Positions 17,626 through 24,177 of a stretch of 28,388 bases of DNA are shown in pieces (positions within the stretch are counted from its first letter, which is position 1; each line of letters starts with the position of its first letter). The stretch comes from Desulfovibrionaceae bacterium (GTDB lineage: Bacteria; Pseudomonadota; Gammaproteobacteria; Burkholderiales; Burkholderiaceae_C). The stretch is taken from the NCBI GenBank assembly GCA_009778355.1, contig WRJY01000335.1:1-28388 (forward strand). The letters run 5' to 3'. The notes below the pieces were generated by a model. The model made no database searches. It had not been told where the DNA came from and saw nothing but the letters and a program-made list of their open reading frames with translations. Made by a program: the position numbers and the translations under genes.

Positions 17626-18597
17626 TCACGCGGCTGGATCGAGCACCAGGCGGCGGCGCCGCAGCGCCGGGTCGTTCCAGACCTGTTCGACCGCCGACAG
17701 CGGCACGGCATGCGCATCGACCTCCAGCGCTCCCTTGACGCCTTCGGCGAAGATGCGCGCCACGGTTTCCTGAAGAACGGGCAGCGGCGGGAAATTACCG
17801 GTGCCGCTGCCGAGAATCTGCAAGTGCGAGCTGCGCAGCACGGCGGAGGGCAGGCGAATGTCCTTGCCCGTCATTTCGCCCACGCTGACCAGGCGCACGC
17901 CGCGCCCCGCGCCGGCGCGCGATACGGCCAGGTCACGCCTGGTCAGGCCGGCGATCAGGGCTTCGGCGGGCGGCCCCCACAGGTAATCGACCACCACGTC
18001 GAAACCGCGCTCGCCTGCCGCATCGGCAAAGGCTTGCCGCAGGGCTTCGGGCGCTTGTTCGGTATCGACGATGGCGTCGGCGCCCACGTCGGCCAAGCCG
18101 CTTTTCAGGCGGCCAGCCGCCACCACGCGGCTGGCGCCCAGGATGCGGGCGATGCGCACCGTCAGCCGCCCCGTCGCGCCGGTGGCGCCGATCACCAGCA
18201 CGCTTTCGCCCGGCTCCATCTTGGCGCGCCATGACAGGGGCAGCCACGCGCCGAGCGCCGGATTGACCAGCGCGGCAGCCGTGTTGCTGTCCAGGGCATC
18301 GGGCACCGGTACGTGCCAAGATGCCACCGAATGCTCGGCCATGCCGCCGAAGGGCGAACGCATGGCGGCGAAATAAACGCGCTGCCCGCTTTCGAGCAGG
18401 CCGACGCCGTCGGTGCCGCACACCACCGGCAGTTGTTTGGGGCTGGCGTAATGAGCGCCCCTGGCGATGCCGCGGTCGATCTGCTTGATGCCGGCGGCCA
18501 GCACCTTGACCAGGCTTTCGCCGGCGCGCGGCTCGGGCCGCTCGAAGTCGCCGTAGCGCGGCGCGGCGTCAAAGCTGTGAAGAATGGCGGCTTTCAT
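17626..18597 (-). CDS. MDR-family quinone oxidoreductase-like protein
   Basis: The protein has 323 aa, a medium-chain dehydrogenase/reductase of the zinc-independent quinone oxidoreductase type. It has an N-terminal GroES-like domain (KAAILHSFDAAPRYGDFERPEP, VVCGTDGVGLLESG) and a Rossmann domain with VLVIGATGATGRLTVRIARILGA (NADPH-binding, Ala-rich variant of AxxGxxG) and FDVVVDYLWG. Catalytic-zinc Cys/His ligands of alcohol dehydrogenases are absent. It would reduce quinones or enones with NADPH in the cytosol; the natural substrate is not readable. Its ATG overlaps the stop of the ABC ATPase gene (ATGA), so the two are coupled. Confidence 0.85.
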   Translation of the reverse strand: MKAAILHSFDAAPRYGDFERPEPRAGESLVKVLAAGIKQIDRGIARGAHYASPKQLPVVCGTDGVGLLESGQRVYFAAMRSPFGGMAEHSVASWHVPVPDALDSNTAAALVNPALGAWLPLSWRAKMEPGESVLVIGATGATGRLTVRIARILGASRVVAAGRLKSGLADVGADAIVDTEQAPEALRQAFADAAGERGFDVVVDYLWGPPAEALIAGLTRRDLAVSRAGAGRGVRLVSVGEMTGKDIRLPSAVLRSSHLQILGSGTGNFPPLPVLQETVARIFAEGVKGALEVDAHAVPLSAVEQVWNDPALRRRRLVLDPAA

Positions 18598-19358
18598 CGT
18601 GGTTCCTTGCGGAGGGTTGCAAAATTCCGGTCCGGTCGCAATGGCTCCGTCGCGCTATCCCCGGCGATGCGGCCCGCCTCCACCGTCAGGCGGCGCTGGC
18701 ACAGGGCGGCGATGCCCTCGTCGTGCGTGACCAGCGCCAGCGTGGTGCCCTGCTCGCGGTTGAGGTCGATCATCAGTTCCATCACCTTCTGGCCGGTGGC
18801 AAAGTCCAGGCTGCCGGTAGGCTCGTCGGCCAGCAGCACCGCCGGGCGCACGACGAAGGCGCGCGCCAGCGCCACGCGCTGCTGCTCGCCGCCCGAGAGC
18901 ACCCTGGGGTAGTGGCCCAGCCGCGCCGACAGACCGACGCGCGCCAGCATCTCGGCGGCGGCGGCGCGGGCGTCGCGGCGGCCAGCCAATTCCAGCGGCA
19001 GCATGACGTTTTCCAGTGCGGTCAGGTTGCCCATGAGTTGAAAGCTCTGGAACACGAAGCCCATTTTGCGCCCGCGCAGCGCGGCGCGCTGGTCTTCGCT
19101 GACGGCGAACAGGTCCTCGCCAGCCAGCCGCACCGTGCCGCGCGTAGGCGTGTCCAACCCGGCGATGATCGACAGCAGCGTGCTCTTGCCCGAGCCCGAG
19201 GCGCCGACAATGGCCACCGTCTCGCGCGGTGCCAGGCTGAAATGAATATCGCGCAGAATATCCAGCGTGCCGGTGGAGTCGGTGACTGACTTGAAGACAT
19301 GCTCCACCGCGACGATGGGAAGAGCATCGGGCTGCGCGCTGAGGGAAGATTGGGTCAT
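18594..19358 (-). CDS. ABC transporter ATP-binding protein (LolD/YbbA type)
   Basis: The protein has 254 aa. Walker A is GASGSGKST (52-60), the Q-loop is FVFQSFQLM, the signature is LSGGEQQRVALARA, Walker B is VLLADEPTGSLD and the H-loop is VTHDE. The sequence resembles the YbbA/LolD/MacB class that pairs with FtsX-like permeases. The frame stays open to 19520, but the ATG at 19358 gives the usual N-terminus. Divergent location from tesA matches the ybbA-tesA arrangement known in proteobacteria. No permease gene follows; a quinone-oxidoreductase-like gene takes that position, so the ATPase is an orphan here. Confidence 0.88.
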   Translation of the reverse strand: MTQSSLSAQPDALPIVAVEHVFKSVTDSTGTLDILRDIHFSLAPRETVAIVGASGSGKSTLLSIIAGLDTPTRGTVRLAGEDLFAVSEDQRAALRGRKMGFVFQSFQLMGNLTALENVMLPLELAGRRDARAAAAEMLARVGLSARLGHYPRVLSGGEQQRVALARAFVVRPAVLLADEPTGSLDFATGQKVMELMIDLNREQGTTLALVTHDEGIAALCQRRLTVEAGRIAGDSATEPLRPDRNFATLRKEPR

Positions 19359-19390
19359 GAAAGGCAACCTAATGCCGTGATCGGCGTGCC

Positions 19391-19475
19391 AGGCAAGGGT
19401 GTGCGCTGCGGCTCCAAAGGCGCCTGCGCGCCTTTGAACAGCGCAAACAGCGCCCTGCAAGGACGAGCAACGCCG
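19391..19475. repeat. Partial copy of the palindromic repeat found at 22279-22527
   Basis: The core GCGCTGCGGCTCCAAAGGCG, the hairpin CAAAGGCGC-CTGC-GCGCCTTTG and the trailing GCCCTGCAAGG match 22340-22425 with few differences. This copy lacks a small hairpin insert (CCCAGCCTCTGGCTGGG in the other copy). No terminal inverted repeats are seen around it. It sits in the ABC ATPase/tesA intergenic space. Confidence 0.65.
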
Positions 19476-19614
19476 CATGACGCGGCGAGCATGGTGCTGG
19501 CGGGTGCATGGCGATGTCACCCTTTGCGGTAGGCTTGGTCGGAGTCAAAAATTGTTGTATTCATATGAAGTTGCAAAGTTGAAAAAGCGGTCAACTGCCG
19601 TTTCCAGGCTCGGT

Positions 19615-20253
19615 TTGATTCGCCGTCACTTTATCCTCACTGCGCTTGGCGCTGCCTTCGGCGCCGCTTTTGGCCTGCCCGCCAGCGCCGCAGGCGCCAA
19701 AACCATCTTGGTCGTGGGCGACTCGCTCAGCGCCGAATTCGGCTTGGCGCGCGGCAGCGGCTGGGTGGCCTTGCTGGAAAAAAAACTGGCCCTTGAAAAG
19801 ATCGCCGCCAAGGTGGTCAACGCCAGCATTTCGGGCGACACCACCGCCGGGGGCCGAGCGCGCTTGCCGGCGCTGCTCAAGCTGCATCAGCCCGCCGTGG
19901 TGGTAATCGAGCTGGGCGGCAACGACGCGCTGCGCGGCCTGCCGCTGGATATGACCGAGGCCAACCTGGCCGCCATGACGCAGGCCGCGCGGCAAGCCGG
20001 CGCCAAGGTGCTGCTGGCCGGAATGCAGATGCCGCCCAACTACGGCGCTGACTATGGGCGGCGGTTTCAAGACCTGTTCGCCAGGGTCGCCAAGGCCCAC
20101 GATGCCGCGCTGGTGCCCTTCTTGCTCAAAGGCGTTGCCGACCGGCCCGATGCGCTAGAGTGGTTTCAAAGCGACCGCATCCACCCCACCGCCGAGGCGC
20201 ACCCGACCATTCTGGCCAACGTGTGGCCCGAGTTGCAAAGGCTTTTGAAATGA
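19615..20253 (+). CDS. tesA: SGNH arylesterase/thioesterase (TesA-like)
   Basis: The protein has 212 aa from the preferred TTG start. SGNH blocks are visible: GDSLS (nucleophile Ser), ISGDTTAGG (Gly), GGND (Asn) and DRIHPTAEAH (Asp-His). It is the periplasmic multifunctional esterase/lysophospholipase of the TesA family. The N-terminus IRRHFILTALGAAFGAAFGLPASAAGA is a signal peptide with a twin-arginine-like RRHFIL. Start choice is weak: TTG at 19615 has AGG seven bases upstream, TTG at 19579 is an alternative, and the frame is open to an ATG at 19477. It is divergent from an ABC ATPase, the usual tesA neighbourhood. Confidence 0.87.
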   Translation: MIRRHFILTALGAAFGAAFGLPASAAGAKTILVVGDSLSAEFGLARGSGWVALLEKKLALEKIAAKVVNASISGDTTAGGRARLPALLKLHQPAVVVIELGGNDALRGLPLDMTEANLAAMTQAARQAGAKVLLAGMQMPPNYGADYGRRFQDLFARVAKAHDAALVPFLLKGVADRPDALEWFQSDRIHPTAEAHPTILANVWPELQRLLK

Positions 20254-20273
20254 AATACAGCATCGGTCTTGCT

Positions 20274-20361
20274 CCTTCCCCCGCTGGGGGAAGGTTCAGA
20301 TGGGAGCCAGCAGCTTCACCACTGGACGCCAGCCCCCATCCCTGCCTCCCCCAAAAGGGGG
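20274..20361. repeat. G/C-run hairpin repeats between tesA and mnmH
   Basis: A perfect nine-bp stem CCTTCCCCC-GCT-GGGGGAAGG occupies 20274-20294. A second hairpin, CCCCC-AAAA-GGGGG, occupies 20348-20361, shortly before mnmH. Neither is followed by a T-run, so they are not clear intrinsic terminators. They resemble the dispersed hairpins that decorate Burkholderiales intergenic regions, and an effect on mnmH expression is conceivable only. Confidence 0.55.
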
Positions 20362-20392
20362 AAGGAATTGGCAGCGCAGCGGGGCAACTGCA

Positions 20393-21475
20393 ATGAGCGT
20401 CCAGCGCATCAGCGGCGAGCAGGCGCTGGCCGGGTTGCACGCTTTCAGCGCCGTCATCGACGCCCGCAGCGAGAGCGAATTCGCGCTCGACCGCCTGCCC
20501 GGCGCCGTCAACTGGCCCAGCCTGCGCGACGACGAACGCGCGCGCGTCGGCACGCTGTACAAGCAGACCGGCCCGTTCGAGGCGCGCAAGCTCGGCGCGG
20601 CCCTGGTGGCGCGCAACATCGCCGCTCACATCGAGCGCGAATGCCTCGGCAAGCCCCGCGACTGGCAGCCCCTGCTCTACTGCTGGCGCGGCGGCCAGCG
20701 CAGCGGCGCGCTGGCGCTGGTGCTGGGGCAGATCGGCTTCAAGGCGACGGTGATCGACGGCGGCTACAAAGCGTTTCGCAGCGCCATGCTGCTTGATTTG
20801 CCCGCGCAGGCCGCGCGCCTGCGCTACCGCGTGGTGTGCGGCCCCACCGGGTCGGGCAAAACGCGCCTGCTGCACGCGCTGGCCGAGGCCGGGGCGCAGG
20901 TGCTCGACCTGGAAGGGCTGGCCAGCCACCGCGCGTCGGTGCTGGGCGTCATTCCCGGACAGCCGCAGCCGTCGCAAAAGCAGTTTGAAATGCGCATCTG
21001 GCAAGCGCTGCGCGCCTTCGATGCGGCGCGAATCGTGTACGTCGAGGCCGAAAGCAAGAAAGTCGGGAACGTCACCCTGCCCGACGCGCTGATCCAGGCC
21101 ATGCGCGCCAGCGCCTGCCTGCGCATCGACCTGCCCGAACACGAGCGCGTGGCGCTGCTGCTGGAGGACTACCCCTTCTTCGTGCGCGACACCGAATTTT
21201 TTTGCCAGCGGCTGGACACCCTGGTGGCGCTGCGCGGCCACGCGGTGATCGAATCCTGGCAAGCCCTGGCCCGCGCCGGCCAGACCGAAGCCGTGGTGCG
21301 CGAGTTGCTGGCGCAGCACTACGACCCCGGCTACGCCAACTCGACGCGCCGCAACTTCGCCCAATTCGACCACGCCCTGCCAGTGGCCTTGGCCAACCGC
21401 TCGGCGGCGGCGCTGGCGCGGGTTGCGAGGGAAATTATTCTGAGCGAGGAGCGCCCGGCCCCGCTCCATGCTTGA
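20393..21475 (+). CDS. mnmH: tRNA 2-selenouridine synthase (SelU/MnmH)
   Basis: The protein has 360 aa, the family length. The N-terminal rhodanese domain has DARSESEFALDRLPGAVNWP and the active-site YCWRGGQRSG with Cys97. The C-terminal P-loop domain has CGPTGSGKT (Lys156) and a VEAESKKVG segment. It converts 2-thiouridine at tRNA position 34 to 2-selenouridine via a geranylated intermediate using selenophosphate, so SelD is expected elsewhere. The ATG at 20393 gives the normal N-terminus (MSVQRISGEQAL). The gene's last 37 codons are duplicated downstream at 22164-22265, and it runs into the antitoxin gene with one base between the stops. Confidence 0.93.
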   Translation: MSVQRISGEQALAGLHAFSAVIDARSESEFALDRLPGAVNWPSLRDDERARVGTLYKQTGPFEARKLGAALVARNIAAHIERECLGKPRDWQPLLYCWRGGQRSGALALVLGQIGFKATVIDGGYKAFRSAMLLDLPAQAARLRYRVVCGPTGSGKTRLLHALAEAGAQVLDLEGLASHRASVLGVIPGQPQPSQKQFEMRIWQALRAFDAARIVYVEAESKKVGNVTLPDALIQAMRASACLRIDLPEHERVALLLEDYPFFVRDTEFFCQRLDTLVALRGHAVIESWQALARAGQTEAVVRELLAQHYDPGYANSTRRNFAQFDHALPVALANRSAAALARVAREIILSEERPAPLHA

Positions 21476-21476
21476 G

Positions 21477-21794
21477 TCAGACAGCGGCCAAACGCTCTAC
21501 CGTGTCAGGGAACTTCTCGACCAGCCGAATCAGCAAGGCGGCCTGCGCATTGGGCTTGGCGCGGCCCTGTTCCCAGTTTTCGAGCGTGCGCGGGTTGGTA
21601 CGCAGATAGCTGGCGAACACCGGGCGCGACAGATTCAGGCGCTCGCGCAAACCAAGCAATTCGCCTGCCGTCACCATCGGCGCTTGCGTGGCCTTGACCC
21701 GCGTCGTGCGCAAGGTGATCTTGCCTTCGCGCGCGGCAGCCAAGGCGTCCACGCCCTCCATCAGTTCGGCGAACAGGTTGCGCTTTTGGGTCAT
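21477..21794 (-). CDS. XRE-family antitoxin (NadS/HigA-like)
   Basis: The protein has 105 aa. The C-terminal helix-turn-helix is LLGLRERLNLSRPVFASYLRTNPRTLENWEQG, where TLENWEQGRAKPN is the typical ending of NadS/HigA-type antitoxins encoded downstream of a RelE-like toxin. It would bind the toxin and repress the operon. The ATG overlaps the intended toxin stop (ATGA), which shows the pair was translationally coupled. The gene is intact while its toxin partner is frameshifted. A decayed copy of the HTH-coding stretch occurs at 26900-26956. Its stop codon lies inside the region aligned between the two mnmH 3' copies. Confidence 0.88.
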   Translation of the reverse strand: MTQKRNLFAELMEGVDALAAAREGKITLRTTRVKATQAPMVTAGELLGLRERLNLSRPVFASYLRTNPRTLENWEQGRAKPNAQAALLIRLVEKFPDTVERLAAV

Positions 21795-22134
21795 CTCGGT
21801 TTCTCCAGTTCAACTTTCAGCGCCGCGGCAAAGGCGCGCCGCTCTTGTGCGGTCATATCGTCCATTTCGTCCTTGTCGTACAGGGTGAGAACAGCCAGAA
21901 CTGCTGACCGCCCGTCCACAGGTAATAAATGACCCGCAGCCCGCCACGTTTTCCCTTGCCGCGCCGAGTGTCGGCAAAGCGCATCTTGCGCAGACCGCCC
22001 GCGCCCTTGATGACATCGCCTGCCTGCGGATCGTTCAGCAATTCGTTTTGCAGCGCCCGGTAGCCCTCGTCGTCAAGGTAGTCAGACAAGCGGTTGGCAA
22101 AGGCAGGCAACTCAACGAAGACCGCGGACTCCAT
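21791..22134 (-). pseudogene. RelE/HigB-like toxin gene, frameshifted near its 3' end
   Basis: From the ATG at 22134 the frame reads a RelE-type toxin (VFVELPAFANRLSDYLDDEGY, GAGGLRKMRFADTRRGKGKRGG split over two stretches, LRVIYYLWTGGQQFWLF). At 21887-21890 the plus strand has GAGA. Removing two of these bases restores the family ending TLYDKDEMDDMTAQERRAF and a 113-aa protein that ends at 21791, overlapping the antitoxin start. As it stands the product is 99 aa or less with a scrambled C-terminus. It loses the LYDKDE segment that in this family carries catalytic residues. This is either a true inactivation or a sequencing error. Confidence 0.8.
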
Positions 22135-22141
22135 GCCGCTG

Positions 22142-22168
22142 ATTATACGCAAGTTGCGTTTAGTTCAA
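22142..22168 (-). promoter_or_regulatory. Promoter and palindromic operator of the toxin-antitoxin operon
   Basis: On the minus strand TTGAAC (22163-22168) and a perfect TATAAT (22142-22147) are 15 bp apart. A 13-bp palindrome ACGCAA-G-TTGCGT (22147-22159) fills most of the spacer, the position expected for an autorepressor site bound by the antitoxin. The -10 lies only seven bases before the toxin ATG, so the transcript may be leaderless. The -35 falls at the edge of the duplicated mnmH fragment. Confidence 0.6.
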
Positions 22169-22265
22169 CCACGCCCTGCCAGTAGCCTTGGCCAACCGCT
22201 CGGCGGCGGCGCTGGCGCGGGTTGCGAGGGAAATTATTCTGAGCGAGGAGTCTCTCCACGCATGA
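22164..22265 (+). pseudogene. Duplicated 3' end of mnmH
   Basis: The 34 codons here repeat the last 37 codons of mnmH (21365-21475). The first 29 codons differ by only two visible bases (FNHALPVALANRS against FDHALPVALANRS). After ILSEE the two diverge by an indel (S against RPAP) and both end in LHA-stop. The frame and stop are conserved, so this is a displaced original or duplicated gene end, not a random match. The toxin-antitoxin pair lies between the two copies. It has no start of its own and is not expected to be expressed. Confidence 0.88.
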
Positions 22266-22278
22266 ATCAAAACCGCTC

Positions 22279-22527
22279 TACTGTCGTGTCACATCAATGG
22301 TGGCGCACAATGAAATCGATGGATTCACGTTCAGGGCAAGGGCGAGCGCTGCGGCTCCAAAGGCGCTTGCGCGCCTTTGGACAGCGTGAGCAAGCCCAGC
22401 CTCTGGCTGGGCCGCGCCCTGCAAGGGCAAACCGCAGCGATACCAAGTGGCATCGCGAAGATTTGCAACGCCGCCCTGGGCGCGAAGACGCGGTTTCATG
22501 CGTCAGTATTGGTGTGACACGACACTA
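22279..22527. mobile_element. MITE-like element with terminal inverted repeats and TA flanks
   Basis: The ends TACTGTCGTGTCACATCAAT (22279-22298) and, read inward on the other strand, TAGTGTCGTGTCACACCAAT (22508-22527) match at 18 of 20 positions. TA dinucleotides at both outer ends fit a TA target duplication, as made by IS630/Tc1-like transposases. The 249-bp interior has no credible ORF and consists of hairpins, including CAAAGGCGC/GCGCCTTTG and GATACCAAGTGGCATC. It lies directly downstream of the mnmH remnant, and its outer TAG/CTA supplies the stop codon of metC. Confidence 0.78.
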
Positions 22528-23736
22528 CCCCAGCGCCTTCGCCGCCGCTTGCGCCAGATCGGCCTGCAAGTCGGCCACGGCTTCCAAGCCGACGGAAAAG
22601 CGCACCAGCGTGCCCTGCGCCACGTGGGCAGGCCAGTGTTGGCGCATGTCGGCAAGGTCGTAAGGCATCACCAGGCTGATCGGGCCGCCCCAGCTGTACC
22701 CGATCTTGAACAGCCGCAGCGCGTCGCAGAAGGCATCGACCCGCGCACTCGCGTGACGCCGGTCCACCATCACGCTGAACAGGCCGGCGGCCGCGCCCGC
22801 GCCGCGCGCATCGGCCGCGCCGCACACTTGCCGCCAGTGCTGGTGCCCCGGCGCGCCGGGCAGCGCGGGGTGCAGCACCTGCGCGAATACCGGCTGCGCC
22901 GCGCACCAGCGGGCCAGCGCGCGCGCCGCCTGGTCCTGCGCGTGATAGCGCAGGTGAATGCTGGGCAGCGCGCGCAGCACCGCCTCGGCGTCGTTGCCCC
23001 CCACGCCCAGGCCCAGGCGCATGTGAGTGAGCTTGAGCCGCAGGTGCAGCGCCGCGTCGTGCGTGGTGACGGCGCCCATCAGCACGTCGCCGCCGCCGCT
23101 GGGGTATTTGGTGAGCGCGTGCGCCGACACATCGACGCCCAGGCCCTGCCCGTCCAGGTCGAACGGGTTGAAGGCAATGCCCGCGCCCCAGGTGTTGTCC
23201 AGCGCGCAGGTCACGCCGCGCGCGCGGCACAGGCGCGCCTGTTCGATCAGGTCGGGAAACTCCATGCTGACCGAACCCGCCGCCTCCAGCCAGACCAGTT
23301 TGGTTTTGCCGGTGATGCGGGCCGCCAGGTCGGCCACGTCCATCGGGTCGTAACACTGGTGCGCAATGCCGAAGGCCGCCAGTTCGCCCTCGGCCAGCGT
23401 TTTGTTAGGGCCGTAGGCGTTGCCGGGGATCAGCACCTCGTCGCCACTTTTCAGCAGCGCCAGCGCCACCACGGCAATCGCCGCCAACCCGCTGGGAACC
23501 AGCAGGCACTGCTGGCCGCCTTCGAGTGCGGCGATGCGCTCTTCCAGCGTAAAGGTGGTGGGCGTGCCGTGCAGGCCGTAGGTGTAGCCGCTTTTGTCCT
23601 TCCACTCGCGCGTGCGCATGGCCGCGACGTTGGGGAAAAACACCGTCGAAGCCTTGAACACGCCGGGCTGCGGCGCCTCGAAGTCGGCTGGCGGGGTATA
23701 GGGGTGGTGAATGAGGTGGGTGCGGGAATCGGGCAT
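22525..23736 (-). CDS. metC: Cystathionine beta-lyase (PLP-dependent, MetC type)
   Basis: The protein has 403 aa, a Cys/Met-metabolism PLP enzyme. It has YTYGLHGTPTTFTLEERIAALEGG (substrate and phosphate contacts), PSGLAAIAVVALALLKSGDEVL, ALDNTWGAG (Asp180 to the pyridine nitrogen) and HALTKYPSGGGDVLMG (Lys210, Schiff base). It would split cystathionine to homocysteine, pyruvate and ammonia in methionine synthesis. Substrate is assigned by overall resemblance, and a gamma-synthase or related lyase is possible. The ATG is at 23736. The TAG stop comes from the terminal repeat of the adjoining MITE-like element. Fragments of its 5' end recur at 26819-26880. Confidence 0.85.
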   Translation of the reverse strand: MPDSRTHLIHHPYTPPADFEAPQPGVFKASTVFFPNVAAMRTREWKDKSGYTYGLHGTPTTFTLEERIAALEGGQQCLLVPSGLAAIAVVALALLKSGDEVLIPGNAYGPNKTLAEGELAAFGIAHQCYDPMDVADLAARITGKTKLVWLEAAGSVSMEFPDLIEQARLCRARGVTCALDNTWGAGIAFNPFDLDGQGLGVDVSAHALTKYPSGGGDVLMGAVTTHDAALHLRLKLTHMRLGLGVGGNDAEAVLRALPSIHLRYHAQDQAARALARWCAAQPVFAQVLHPALPGAPGHQHWRQVCGAADARGAGAAAGLFSVMVDRRHASARVDAFCDALRLFKIGYSWGGPISLVMPYDLADMRQHWPAHVAQGTLVRFSVGLEAVADLQADLAQAAAKALG

Positions 23737-23835
23737 GGCCGCAATGGTATTGCAGCGCGCCGCTTTTCGTAGGGTCGCTCCCGTGCCAATGGCTGTAAAA
23801 ATTCTGCTTGACGCGATCCACGCGGGTGTCTACGC

Positions 23836-24105
23836 TAGGGCCTGTTCACGCTATTTTCATGGCGCCCGTTGCCCCGCAAAGGCAGTGGATGCAAGGCGCA
23901 AACCGCAGCCGGGTTGGACACCCGGCGAAGATTTGTTTGCGCCGCAGACGCTGCCTTTGCGGGGTAACCCTTCGGGCAAGACAGTAAAAGGCCGCACTCG
24001 TCGTTGCGCGTCTTGCTCATGCAGCAACATGGGCTGCGACACGCGCCTTGATTGCGGCCTTTCATTGCCTTGCGGGCGCCATGAAAATAACGTGAACAGG
24101 CCCTA
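23836..24105. mobile_element. MITE-like palindromic element (270 bp) upstream of the cyclase gene
   Basis: The 33-bp ends (23836-23868 and 24073-24105, each starting TAGGGCCTGTTCACG when read inward) match at 32 of 33 positions and are bounded by TA. The interior holds further pairings, for example GCCCCGCAAAGGCAG with CTGCCTTTGCGGGG, and the hairpin CGGGTTGGACACCCG. No ORF is credible. The end sequence resembles that of the palindrome at 16805 (GAGCCTGTTGACG), and the interior shares a 20-mer with it. It fills most of the 23737-24177 gap; the rest shows nothing recognisable. Confidence 0.8.
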
Positions 24106-24177
24106 ACAGATCTTGCCGTCCAGGTTTGGCGCAACGTCAGAGTGAAGCGGCAAGGTCGTGTCACAAGGAGACAACGC

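Noticed and set aside
19477..19614. Extended N-terminus of TesA from the ATG at 19477
   Set aside because: It would place 46 non-conserved residues before a good signal peptide and overlap a repeat fragment.
22094..22663. Plus-strand ORF spanning the TA promoter, mnmH remnant and MITE-like element
   Set aside because: It crosses several independent non-coding features and matches no protein; only its mnmH-derived part is meaningful.
22279..24105. CRISPR array made of the short repeats in this stretch
   Set aside because: Repeats are inverted, few and irregularly spaced; there is no repeat-spacer periodicity and no cas gene.
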